Part shown: piece after piece, positions 1-7,214 of the stretch
How the letters are laid out: every line of letters starts with the position of its first letter
How positions within the stretch are numbered: position 1 is the first letter of the stretch
Assembly: GCA_020248665.1 (NCBI GenBank)
Contig: JADCHE010000200.1
Coordinates: forward strand, 1 to 35,669
Direction of reading: 5' to 3'
From: Burkholderiales bacterium
GTDB taxonomy: Bacteria > Pseudomonadota > Gammaproteobacteria > Burkholderiales > Burkholderiaceae_E
Length of the DNA: 35,669 nucleotides
Notes under the pieces: model-generated
The model's database searches: none
What the model was told of the DNA's origin: nothing
Seen by the model: only the letters and a program-made list of their open reading frames with translations
Program-made: the position numbers and the translations under genes

Positions 1-418
1 CCAGTCCGTCGCACAGCCGCCGCGCGGCGCGCGACTTGCCCTCGAGGATCGTGGGGAAGTGCGTCTCGACGCGCCGGTTGCGGGTCAGCAGGTCGCTCAG
101 GTCGCGGTAGACGAAGCGGTGGCGCCAGATCGTCTCGAACATCAGGTGCAGGAACAGCCACGCCTCCTCGACGTCCGCCGGCAGCTCTCCGGGCAGTCGC
201 AGCAGGCCCTCCATCTCGCGCTCGTACTGCTCGAACAGCGCGTTGACGATGTCGTCCTTGTTGCGGAAGTGGTAGTACAAGTTGCCGGGCGAGATGTTCA
301 TCTCGTCGGCGATGGCGCTGGTCGTGACCTGCGGCTCGCCTTGTTCGTTGAACAAGCGCAGCGACAGTTCGAGGATCCGTTCGCGCGTGCGTCGCGGCGC
401 CTTGCGCTGCGTCTGCAT
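1..418 (-). CDS. TetR-family transcriptional regulator (3' end outside window)
   Basis: The first 139 codons of a TetR-type repressor read leftwards off the window edge, so the ligand-binding C-terminus is missing. The N-terminus has the usual helix-turn-helix: T-T-S-A-I-A-D-E-M at about residues 32-40, followed by the family signature S-P-G-N-L-Y-Y-H-F-R-N-K-D. The ATG at 418-416 begins M-Q-T-Q-R-K, a normal basic start about 30 residues ahead of the HTH. The gene is 74 bp downstream of the patatin gene on the same strand and could be co-transcribed with it and the phasin. Proteins of this family often control lipid or fatty-acid genes, and the neighbourhood supports that here. It is a candidate reader of the palindromic elements at 2361-2390, 5644-5673 and 27515-27530, which is inference only. 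Confidence 0.9.
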   Translation of the reverse strand, partial: MQTQRKAPRRTRERILELSLRLFNEQGEPQVTTSAIADEMNISPGNLYYHFRNKDDIVNALFEQYEREMEGLLRLPGELPADVEEAWLFLHLMFETIWRHRFVYRDLSDLLTRNRRVETHFPTILEGKSRAARRLCDGL

Positions 419-492
419 CCGTCACCTCCCGGCGGGCGGCTCGCGCGTCGCGCGCGGCGGCGGCCAAGGATAGCACCGGCCCGCGCCGGCGC

Positions 493-1716
493 TCAGCCTC
501 GTCCGGACAGCCTGACGATGCGCTCGAGGTCGTCGAGCGCGTGGCCGAGCTGGCGCGTCGCGACCGCGAGCCGGCCTGCGCGCGGCGGGGGCCGCGTGGG
601 CTCGCGCACCAGCGCGTGCGCCGGGTCCGTGAGCCGCTCGACGTTCAGCCGCAGCCCGTGCCGCGCGAGCACCGGCGCGAGCGAGGGCGCGCGCTCGAGC
701 AGGTCGGCGCGTGTGCGCCGGTAGGCGTGCTCGCACAATCCGCGGCGGCTCGAGGTGCTGAAGATCCGCGTGAAGAAGGTCGTCGCATCGTCGGCCCGCG
801 GCTCGAACAGCAGCACGTCGGCGTCCGGATGGGTGACGCGGTACTTCTCGAGGCCGACGGTCATCCGCGAGCGGATCGCGGTGCGCACCGTCTGCGCGAG
901 CACCGCGCCGAGGCCGCGCCGGGCCATCGCGGCGGGCGGGCCGTCGGGCCCGGCCGCGTACGGCACCAGGGGATTCAGGCACAGCACGAGACGAGCGCCC
1001 TCCTGCAGCGCGATCGACGCGTGCAGCGTCTTGTTCAGCGCGCCGTCGACGAACCAGCGTCCGCCGATCTTCACCGGCGGGAACAGGCCGGGTACGGCGG
1101 CCGACGCGAGCACCGCTCGCGAGATCGGCACGTCGGGCGTACCGGGGCCGCCGAAGGCGACCGTCTCTCCGGTGTCGATGTCGGTGGCCACGATCCGCAG
1201 CGTCGCACGCAGCCGGTCGAACCGGTTGGTCCGGCCGGCCGCGCCGAGCAGCGCCGCGAGCTTGAGTTCGGCCGGCGCGGCGTCGATCACGCCGGTGGGC
1301 AGCAGCGAGGCCGCACGGTCGAGGCCGCGCCAGACGGCGGTGCCGAGGCCGCCGTGCAGCAGCCCGCGACGCATCTCGTCCAAGAGGTCGCCCAGCACCG
1401 ACGGGGCGACCGCGAGCCGCTCGCGCAGCTCGCCCCAGGCGGGCCGCAGCAGCGACGCGGGGTCGAACGGGCCGTCGTCGACCTCGCTCTCGACGAACAT
1501 CCGGACCATCGCGTGCGGCGACAGCCCGTTGGCGAGGCCGGCCGCCACGAACGCGCCGGCGCTGACGCCGACGTAGACGTCGAGCGCGGTCAGGTCCAGC
1601 CCGTCGATCGACTCGGACAGCGCGGCCAGCGCGCCCAGCTCGTAGGCGGCGCCGAGGAAGCCGCCGCCGGCCAGCGCGATGCCGACCGGGGCGACGGGGC
1701 GACGGACGCGGGTCAT
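493..1716 (-). CDS. Patatin-like phospholipase / acyl hydrolase
   Basis: This 407-aa protein has the features of a patatin-domain Ser-Asp lipid hydrolase. The glycine-rich oxyanion loop is G-I-A-L-A-G-G-G-F-L-G-A-A-Y near residues 12-25. The nucleophile elbow is G-V-S-A-G-A (GxSxG) near residue 50, and the catalytic aspartate lies in V-D-G-A-L-N-K-T (the DGA/G motif) near residue 216. There is no obvious signal peptide, so it probably acts in the cytoplasm or at the inner face of the membrane or storage granules. The likely activity is release of fatty acids from phospholipids or neutral lipids. It sits between the phasin (47 bp upstream) and the TetR gene on the same strand, suggesting a storage-lipid operon. 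The exact substrate cannot be read from sequence. Confidence 0.9.
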   Translation of the reverse strand: MTRVRRPVAPVGIALAGGGFLGAAYELGALAALSESIDGLDLTALDVYVGVSAGAFVAAGLANGLSPHAMVRMFVESEVDDGPFDPASLLRPAWGELRERLAVAPSVLGDLLDEMRRGLLHGGLGTAVWRGLDRAASLLPTGVIDAAPAELKLAALLGAAGRTNRFDRLRATLRIVATDIDTGETVAFGGPGTPDVPISRAVLASAAVPGLFPPVKIGGRWFVDGALNKTLHASIALQEGARLVLCLNPLVPYAAGPDGPPAAMARRGLGAVLAQTVRTAIRSRMTVGLEKYRVTHPDADVLLFEPRADDATTFFTRIFSTSSRRGLCEHAYRRTRADLLERAPSLAPVLARHGLRLNVERLTDPAHALVREPTRPPPRAGRLAVATRQLGHALDDLERIVRLSGRG

Positions 1717-1763
1717 GTCGGGCCGGTGCGGGCCGCCGGGGCAGCCCGCACTTCAGGCTCCGC

Positions 1764-2291
1764 TCAGGCCTTCGCAGCCTTCTTCGCGGCGGCCTTGCGC
1801 GGCGCGCGCGTCGCCGTCGCCTTGGCGGCCTTCGCCGCCGGCTTGCGGGCGGTGGCGGCGCGGGGCGCACGGGCCGGCTTGCCGCCGAGCGCCTGGACGC
1901 TCGCGTTCAGTTTCTCGACGCGGGCGATCAGCTCCTGGACGTCCGCGTTCGTCGGCACGCCGAGTCGGTTGAGCGCACGGGCGACCCGCTCCTCGAACAC
2001 CTGCTCGAGGCGGTCCCACGACTGGGTCGCCTGCTTCGAGACGTCGCCGGCGACGCGGCCCACGTGCCCGGTGACCACGCCGAACTTCTCCTCGGCGATC
2101 GCGCGGGTGCGCTTCTGGATGCCCTTGCCTTCCTTGACCAGCGCATCGAAGACCTTGTTGCCTTCCTCCTGCGCCTTGGCGAACGCACCGAGGCCCGCCA
2201 GCCAGATCTGCTGCGCCGAGTCCTTCACCGCCGCGGCCAGCTGGCCGTTGTCCGCGGTGACCTGGGCCGCCGGTTTCGTCTTCTTGACCAT
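1764..2291 (-). CDS. Phasin (polyhydroxyalkanoate granule-associated protein)
   Basis: A 175-aa protein of the PhaF/PhaI-type phasin family, which coats polyhydroxyalkanoate granules. Residues 15-125 form amphipathic helices with the characteristic W-L-A-G-L-G-A-F-A-K-A-Q-E-E-G segment and the V-F-E-E-R-V-A-R-A-L-N-R-L-G segment. The last 35-40 residues are a lysine/alanine/proline-rich, histone H1-like tail of K-A-A-A-K type repeats that may bind DNA, as known for PhaF. A good ribosome binding site (AGGAG) lies about 10 nt before the ATG. A TAGACT -10-like hexamer on the minus strand (2364-2359) overlaps the CTAGG inverted repeat at 2361-2377. It is divergent from the reductase gene at 2520. 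Confidence 0.92.
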   Translation of the reverse strand: MVKKTKPAAQVTADNGQLAAAVKDSAQQIWLAGLGAFAKAQEEGNKVFDALVKEGKGIQKRTRAIAEEKFGVVTGHVGRVAGDVSKQATQSWDRLEQVFEERVARALNRLGVPTNADVQELIARVEKLNASVQALGGKPARAPRAATARKPAAKAAKATATRAPRKAAAKKAAKA

Positions 2292-2360
2292 GTGTCCTGC
2301 TCCTGCGAAGTGGTTTGTCTGGGCGCGCCACGCGGTTCCGGGCGAGGCGATGCCGGCAGT

Positions 2361-2390
2361 CTAGGCAAGGCCCCTAGAGCCCGCACACTA
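2361..2390. promoter_or_regulatory. Composite inverted-repeat operator in phasin/reductase gap
   Basis: CTAGG-N7-CCTAG occupies 2361-2377, and a degenerate TAGAGC-N4-nnnCTA follows with its TAG shared (2375-2390). The same arrangement with identical spacing occurs at 5644-5673. On the minus strand the right edge of the first repeat overlaps a TAGACT -10-like hexamer for the phasin. This is what an operator overlapping a promoter should look like. The second half-palindrome is clearly poorer here than at the other two sites, matching 11 of 16 positions. Confidence 0.55.
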
Positions 2391-2519
2391 ATCGCACGAC
2401 CGTTCGTGGGCGCGACCCGCATCGGGTTGCCGCCTCGCGACGGGCGGTGCGATGATCCGGACTCCGCGCGCCGCCCTGCGTCGGCCCGAAGAACACGGAC
2501 ACACGAGGAGATCCCAGCG

Positions 2520-4508
2520 ATGATGTATTTCGTCACCGGCGCGAGCGGCTTCATCGGCAAGCGCCTCGTCCGCAAGCTGCTCGCCCGCCGCGGCGCCGTC
2601 GTGCACTTCCTGATCCGCGATGCCTCGCCCGATCGCGTGCAGCCGCTGCTCGACTACTGGGGCGTCGGCGCCGACCGCGCGGTCGCGGTGCAGGGCGACC
2701 TGACGCAGCCGGGCCTCGGCATCAAGGCGACAGAGCGCAAGAAGTACGAGGGCAAGGTCGCGCACTTCTTCCACCTCGCGGCGATCTACGACCTCAAGGC
2801 CGACGCCGACAGCCAGTTGCGGGTGAACGTCGACGGCACCCGCAACGTCGTCCAGTTCGCCAACCAGATCAAGGCCGGCCGCTTCCACCACGTCTCGTCG
2901 ATCGCCGCGGCAGGGCTCTTCGAGGGCGTCTTCCGCGAGGACATGTTCGAGGAGGCCGAGGGCCTCGACCATCCGTACTTCGCGACCAAGCACGACTCCG
3001 AGAAGGTCGTCCGAGACGAGTGCAGGGTGCCGTTCCTCGTGTTCCGCCCAGGACTGGTCGTCGGCGACTCGAAGACCGGCGAGATGGACAAGATCGACGG
3101 GCCGTACTACTTCTTCAAGCTGATCCAGCGGATGCGCCAGACGCTGCCCCCGTGGATGCCGACGATCGGCATCGAGGGCGGGCGGATCAACATCGTGCCG
3201 GTCGACTTCGTCGTCGACGCGATGGACCACATCGCGCACGCGAGGCAGCACGACTCCGACTGCTACCACCTCGTCGATCCCGAGCCGATGCGGGTCGGTG
3301 ACGTACTGAACACCTTCTGCGAGGCCGCGCACTCGCCGCGCATGACGATCCGCGTCAACGCGGCGCTGCTCGGCTTCATCCCGCGCGGCGTCAAGAAGAG
3401 CCTGATGGCGCTGACGCCGGTGCGGCGCATCCGCGGCGCGGTGATGAAGGACCTGGGGCTGCCCGACGACATCCTCGACTTCGTCAACTACCCGACGCGC
3501 TTCGACTGCCGCTACACCACCGCCGCGCTGAAGGGCAGCGGCATCGTCTGCCCGCGCCTGAAGGACTATGCGTGGGCGATCTGGGACTACTGGGAGCGCC
3601 ACCTCGACCCGGACCTGCAGATCGACCGCACCCTCAAGGGCCAGGTCGCCGGCAAGGTCGTGCTGATCACCGGCGGCTCGTCGGGCATCGGTCTCGCGGC
3701 CGCGCGCAAGATCGCCGAGGCGGGCGCGGTGACGATCATCTGTGGCCGCGACCAGGACAAGCTCGACGAGGCGAAGGCGCTGGTCGAGGCCGACGGCCAC
3801 GTGCTGCACACCTTCTCGGTCGACCTCGCCGACATGGCCGACGTCGACCGCATGGTCAAGTGGCTGATCGAGACGCACGGCGGCGTCGACTACCTGGTCA
3901 ACAACGCCGGCCGCTCGATCCGCCGCGCGATCGAGTCGAGCCAGGAGCGCTTCCACGACTTCGAGCGCTGCATGCAGCTCAACTACTTCGGCGCGATCCG
4001 CACGACGATGGGGCTGCTGCCCGGCATGGTCGCGAAGAAGCGCGGCCACGTGATCAACATCTCGTCGATCGGGGTGCTGACCAACGCACCGCGCTTCTCG
4101 GCCTACGTCGCGTCCAAGTCGGCGCTCGACGCGTGGACGATGTGTGCGTCGTCGGAGTACGCCGACCTCGGCGTGCGCTTCACGACGATCAACATGCCGC
4201 TGGTCCGCACGCCGATGATCGCGCCGACCAAGCTCTACAACAACGTGCCGACGCTGTCGCCCGAGGAAGCCGGCGACCTGATCGTGCAGGCGATCGTCCA
4301 CAAGCCGGTGCGGATCGCGACGCGGCTGGGCATCGTCGGTGCGGTGATGCACGCCACCGTGCCGCGCCTCGCGCAGATCGTGATGAACACCTCGTTCAGG
4401 ATGTTCCCGGACTCGGAAGCGGCCAAGGGCGTCAAGGGGGACAAGCCGCCGCAGCTGTCGGCCGACCAGGTCGCGTTCCAGCAGCTGATGCGGGGCATCC
4501 ACTTCTGA
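2520..4508 (+). CDS. Two-domain SDR reductase, alcohol-forming fatty acyl-CoA reductase type
   Basis: A 662-aa protein with two Rossmann/SDR modules. The N-terminal NAD-dependent-epimerase-like module (about 1-370) has V-T-G-A-S-G-F-I-G-K and Y-F-A-T-K. The C-terminal classical SDR module (about 378-640) has L-I-T-G-G-S-S-G-I-G, N-N-A-G and Y-V-A-S-K. Length, order and long stretches such as H-H-V-S-S-I-A-A-A-G-L-F and the I-N-I-S-S-I-G-V-L-T-N-A-P-R-F-S segment recall the Marinobacter fatty acyl-CoA reductase (Maqu_2507 type), which reduces acyl-CoA or acyl-ACP to fatty alcohol with NADPH. That comparison is from memory, not a search. The ATG at 2520, with GAGGAG nine bases upstream, is preferred to the longer open frame starting at 2064. 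It is divergent from the phasin and convergent with a lipase. Confidence 0.88.
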   Translation: MMYFVTGASGFIGKRLVRKLLARRGAVVHFLIRDASPDRVQPLLDYWGVGADRAVAVQGDLTQPGLGIKATERKKYEGKVAHFFHLAAIYDLKADADSQLRVNVDGTRNVVQFANQIKAGRFHHVSSIAAAGLFEGVFREDMFEEAEGLDHPYFATKHDSEKVVRDECRVPFLVFRPGLVVGDSKTGEMDKIDGPYYFFKLIQRMRQTLPPWMPTIGIEGGRINIVPVDFVVDAMDHIAHARQHDSDCYHLVDPEPMRVGDVLNTFCEAAHSPRMTIRVNAALLGFIPRGVKKSLMALTPVRRIRGAVMKDLGLPDDILDFVNYPTRFDCRYTTAALKGSGIVCPRLKDYAWAIWDYWERHLDPDLQIDRTLKGQVAGKVVLITGGSSGIGLAAARKIAEAGAVTIICGRDQDKLDEAKALVEADGHVLHTFSVDLADMADVDRMVKWLIETHGGVDYLVNNAGRSIRRAIESSQERFHDFERCMQLNYFGAIRTTMGLLPGMVAKKRGHVINISSIGVLTNAPRFSAYVASKSALDAWTMCASSEYADLGVRFTTINMPLVRTPMIAPTKLYNNVPTLSPEEAGDLIVQAIVHKPVRIATRLGIVGAVMHATVPRLAQIVMNTSFRMFPDSEAAKGVKGDKPPQLSADQVAFQQLMRGIHF

Positions 4509-4562
4509 TGCGGCAGGCACGGGTGGCTGGTATCGCCGTCCGCCGGTGCCGCCTTCGCGCGT

Positions 4563-5531
4563 TCAGCCGACTTCGCCCGGGGTCGCCTCGCGGGCGATGC
4601 GCCCGGTCTCGGCCGCGGCGAGCGCCTCGAGCACGATGCCCGCCACGTTCGCGTCGTACGCGAGCGTCACGTGCCCGAGCCCGTGCAGCATCACCGTGCG
4701 GGCCCCGGGCAGCGTCTGGATCGCCTGCGGCGAGACGATGTTGTCCTGCCACGAGAGCACGATGGTGAAGCGCTCGAGCCGCTCGCGCGGTTCGTCGGCC
4801 GCGAGCGCCCGCAGCCAGTCGCTGTCGCGACGCATCTGCCTCACGTTGCGTCCGCGCCCGAAGCTCGCGTGGACCGTACCGTGGTGTGGCGTGCCGAGCG
4901 TGACGACGCATGCGACCGCATCGTCGCCGAACGCGCGCAGGTAGGCTCGTGCGGCAAGGCCGCCCATGCTGTGGCCGACCAGCGCGACGCGCGCGGCGCC
5001 GGTGCTCACGCGCAGCGCCTCGACCGCATCGGCGATCCGCGGCGCGTAGTCGTCGATCGACGCGAACGGCGGCTCGAGGTCGAGCGCCTCGACCGCATGG
5101 CCGGCCCCGATCAGGCGGGCGGCCATCGGCCGCCACAGCGCGCGGTTGCAGAAGTAGCCGTGGATCAGCAGCACCGGCAGCCGCTCGCCGACGACCATGC
5201 CCGTCGCGAACGGCCGCGTCGAGAGCAGCGGCTGCGCGAAACTGAAGGTGCGGGTCGAGTCGACGATCTCGCGGAGGTAGGCGACCATCCACGCGCGCAG
5301 CGACGGCCAGAGGCCGTGCCGCGGCGCGTCCGCCGGCCGCTCGCCGCGCGTCGCCCACGCGAGCGCGAAGTCGAACGCCAGGATGCCGGCATGCAGCGCG
5401 AGCGGCGCGAAGACGCCGACCGCCAGCGCGACCCCGATCGACGTGCGGCCGCTGGCCGCGAGCCAGCCTGCCAAGGCCATGCCCAGCAGGACCTGCCCGG
5501 CCAGCAGCCACGCCTGCAGCCGCGCGATCAT
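4563..5531 (-). CDS. Membrane-anchored alpha/beta-hydrolase, triacylglycerol lipase-like
   Basis: A 322-aa protein with two hydrophobic helices in the first 55 residues, then an alpha/beta-hydrolase domain. Visible catalytic elements are the oxyanion region L-L-I-H-G-Y-F-C-N, the nucleophile elbow G-H-S-M-G-G, an acid candidate in S-W-Q-D-N-I-V-S-P and a histidine in G-L-G-H-V-T-L. The L-G-T-P-H-H-G-T segment is typical of lipases and PHB-depolymerase-like hydrolases. It probably cleaves long-chain esters at the inner membrane. The ATG overlaps the stop of a 34-codon open frame upstream (ATGA), and a palindromic promoter region precedes that frame. It converges with the reductase gene with 54 bp between the two stops. 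Confidence 0.88.
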   Translation of the reverse strand: MIARLQAWLLAGQVLLGMALAGWLAASGRTSIGVALAVGVFAPLALHAGILAFDFALAWATRGERPADAPRHGLWPSLRAWMVAYLREIVDSTRTFSFAQPLLSTRPFATGMVVGERLPVLLIHGYFCNRALWRPMAARLIGAGHAVEALDLEPPFASIDDYAPRIADAVEALRVSTGAARVALVGHSMGGLAARAYLRAFGDDAVACVVTLGTPHHGTVHASFGRGRNVRQMRRDSDWLRALAADEPRERLERFTIVLSWQDNIVSPQAIQTLPGARTVMLHGLGHVTLAYDANVAGIVLEALAAAETGRIAREATPGEVG

Positions 5532-5632
5532 GCGAGCGGCTCCGCGGGGCGCCTGAGGAGCCGCTCGGCGGGGCCCGCGGCGAGGCGGGCGGCGATGCCG
5601 TAGATCGACAGCTTCAGGGTCCGTCTTCGCAT
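5528..5632 (-). CDS. Possible 34-aa leader/small protein coupled to the lipase
   Basis: A short open frame encodes a basic peptide beginning M-R-R-R-T-L-K-L-S-I-Y-G. Its TGA overlaps the lipase ATG as ATGA, the arrangement used for translational coupling. A TAGAAT -10 candidate lies on the minus strand at 5646-5641, only nine bases before the ATG. The transcript would therefore be nearly leaderless if this promoter is used. There is no clear Shine-Dalgarno sequence. It may be a real small protein, a coupling leader or chance; the ATGA overlap is the main argument for it. Confidence 0.35.
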   Translation of the reverse strand: MRRRTLKLSIYGIAARLAAGPAERLLRRPAEPLA

Positions 5633-5643
5633 GCAGTCCGATT

Positions 5644-5673
5644 CTAGGGGCCGGGCCTAGAGCCGCGGCTCTA
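5644..5673. promoter_or_regulatory. Composite operator with perfect 16-bp palindrome upstream of lipase
   Basis: CTAGG-N7-CCTAG spans 5644-5660 and overlaps the perfect palindrome TAGAGCCGCGGCTCTA at 5658-5673. Nineteen bases (CTAGAGCCGCGGCTCTAAA, 5657-5675) are repeated exactly at 27514-27532. The whole composite has the same spacing as the element at 2361-2390. On the minus strand a TAGAAT -10-like hexamer (5646-5641) overlaps the outer repeat, so a bound protein would control lipase transcription. Confidence 0.65.
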
Positions 5674-5744
5674 AACGCCAGCGGGGCCGCGGCGACGGGT
5701 GCGCGCCGCCGGGGTCGGCGTCAGGCCGGCCGGCATCCCGACCA

Positions 5745-5789
5745 CTATGCCAAGAGTCAGTTCCCGACCGCGCTTCAACGGGATACGCT
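5745..5789 (+). promoter_or_regulatory. Shared-motif promoter, copy 1 (YSC84 gene)
   Basis: The 20-bp motif CTATGCCAAGAGTCAGTTCC at 5745-5764 is followed by a TACGCT -10 hexamer at 5784-5789. The distance from motif start to -10 start is 39 bp, identical in all five copies in this window. The TTCCCG at the motif's right edge occupies the -35 position, 17 bp from the -10. The predicted start is about 70 nt upstream of the YSC84 ATG. This copy has the poorest central block (AAGAG instead of AAAGG). Confidence 0.75.
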
Positions 5790-5865
5790 ACGTGCACACG
5801 CGTGGGTTTGCGACCCGGTCTCGACGACCCGGGACGCAGGACGATCAACCAAGGAGAACAAACAC

Positions 5866-6441
5866 ATGAACAAGCGACACTTCATCGTCACCGGCGCCTC
5901 GATGGCTGCCGTGGCCGTCCTCGGCACCGGTTGCACGACGACCGGTGGCGCTTCGGGAGATCCGGCCGCCCAGCGCCAGGCGATCGACGCCGCGGCCGAC
6001 AGCGCGCTGTCGCGCCTGTACCAGCAGGTCGGCGGCTCGCGCGAGCTCGTCCAATCGGCGCGCGGCGTCCTCATCTTCCCGAACTTCGTCTCGGCCGGTT
6101 TCGTCGTCGGGGGGGCGACGGGCCAGGGCGTGATGCGCAAGGGCGGCAAGTCCACCCGCTATCACCGCATGACCGAGGCGTCCGTCGGATGGCTCGCTGG
6201 CGCGCAGTCCCAGGCCGTGTTCATCCTGTTCATGACCGACGAGGCGCTCGCCCGGTTCGAGGCCAGCAGAGGATGGACAGCGGGCGTGGACGGCTCGGTC
6301 GCCTTGTTCAGCGTGGGCGCCGACGCCCGCGTGACGACGCAGACCGCCCAGCAGCCTGTCACCGGATTCGTGCTGACGAACTCCGGCCTGATGGCCAGCC
6401 TCAGCCTGAACGGCAGCCGGATCACCCCGCTCGACCTCTGA
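5866..6441 (+). CDS. YSC84/SYLF-domain lipoprotein
   Basis: A 191-aa secreted lipoprotein with signal peptide and lipobox V-L-G-T-G-C (cysteine at about residue 24). It is followed by a SYLF (YSC84-like) lipid-binding domain with the recognisable A-R-G-V-L-I-F-P-N segment and the glycine-rich F-V-V-G-G-A-T-G-Q-G-V stretch. SYLF domains in eukaryotes bind phosphoinositides; bacterial members are envelope lipoproteins of unclear role. AAGGAG lies 11 nt before the ATG. It is the first gene behind a copy of the shared promoter motif, so it belongs with the regulon to the right rather than with the lipase behind it. A small GCGCC-GTTC-GGCGC hairpin follows the stop at 6446-6459. Confidence 0.9.
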   Translation: MNKRHFIVTGASMAAVAVLGTGCTTTGGASGDPAAQRQAIDAAADSALSRLYQQVGGSRELVQSARGVLIFPNFVSAGFVVGGATGQGVMRKGGKSTRYHRMTEASVGWLAGAQSQAVFILFMTDEALARFEASRGWTAGVDGSVALFSVGADARVTTQTAQQPVTGFVLTNSGLMASLSLNGSRITPLDL

Positions 6442-6522
6442 TCGGGCGCCGTTCGGCGCGGTCGCGATCCGCGATCTCGAGCGCGCCGCACGCGATGGGT
6501 ACGAACGTCGTCGGTACCTGAA

Positions 6523-7214
6523 GTGGACCGCCGTGGCGCTCGCCGTCGGCGGCCGAGATCGACGGGTCGGACTGGGCCCGGTACATGGCCGCCGAAGCGA
6601 AGGCGTTCGACGAGGTTCGATCCGAGGTCACCGAACGCCTGGAGCCGAACGCGCGGCATGCGGGCAACCGTTACTAAGCCGACAGCCCGATTCATCCGGG
6701 ACGATTCGCCCGCGACTGGAATCGCTCGTACGTGATGCGCCCGGACGGCGCGCCGGTCGGTACGGTGGTATTGCTGCACGGCCTCACCGTCTCTCCGTAC
6801 AGCCTTCGCCACATCGCGCAGCGCTACGTGGATGCCGGGTTCGTCGCGGTGGCCATTCGGATGCCGGGCCACGGAACGGTGCCTGGAGGCCTCGTGGACG
6901 TGGAGTGGGCGCAGTGGACCGCGGCGACACGCCTGGCCGTCCGGGAGGCGCGCCGGCTCTCGGACGCCAAGGCGCCGCTGCACGTGATCGGGTTCTCGAA
7001 CGGCGGCGCGCTGGCGATGAAGTAAGCGCTGGAGGCAGCGTCCGACAGGGCGCTCGCGCGCCCCGATCGCATCGTCCTGATCGCTCCGATGATCGGCATC
7101 ACGAGCCTGGCCCGGTTCGCGGGCGTGCTGGGGTGGCCCGCCGCCTTTCCCCGGTTCGCGAAGGCGGCCTGGCTGGGCATCGTGCCGGAGTTCAATCCGT
7201 TCAAGTTCACTTGA
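6523..7214 (+). pseudogene. Decayed alpha/beta-hydrolase gene, two internal stops, truncated
   Basis: One reading frame keeps hydrolase homology through two in-frame TAA codons (6675-6677 and 7023-7025). Conserved pieces are R-F-A-R-D-W-N-R-S-Y, V-V-L-L-H-G-L-T, G-H-G-T-V and the nucleophile elbow G-F-S-N-G-G-A-L-A-M-K. By analogy with relatives, both stops replace tyrosine codons (N-R-Y-stop-A-D-S and A-M-K-stop-A-L), which could each arise by one base change. The N-terminal hydrophobic segment (K-W-T-A-V-A-L-A-V) is in another frame, so there is also an upstream frameshift; the left boundary is approximate. Homology ends at about 7211, where the insertion sequence begins, leaving the C-terminus missing. 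Confidence 0.8.

Noticed and set aside
2388-4520. A 710-codon minus-strand open frame opposite the reductase.
   Set aside because: Composition is typical of antisense in GC-rich genes (H, R, D, V runs), and it covers the conserved SDR gene exactly.
6732-7025. A 97-aa intact hydrolase.
   Set aside because: Its homology continues in frame beyond both stops, so it is a fragment of a pseudogene.
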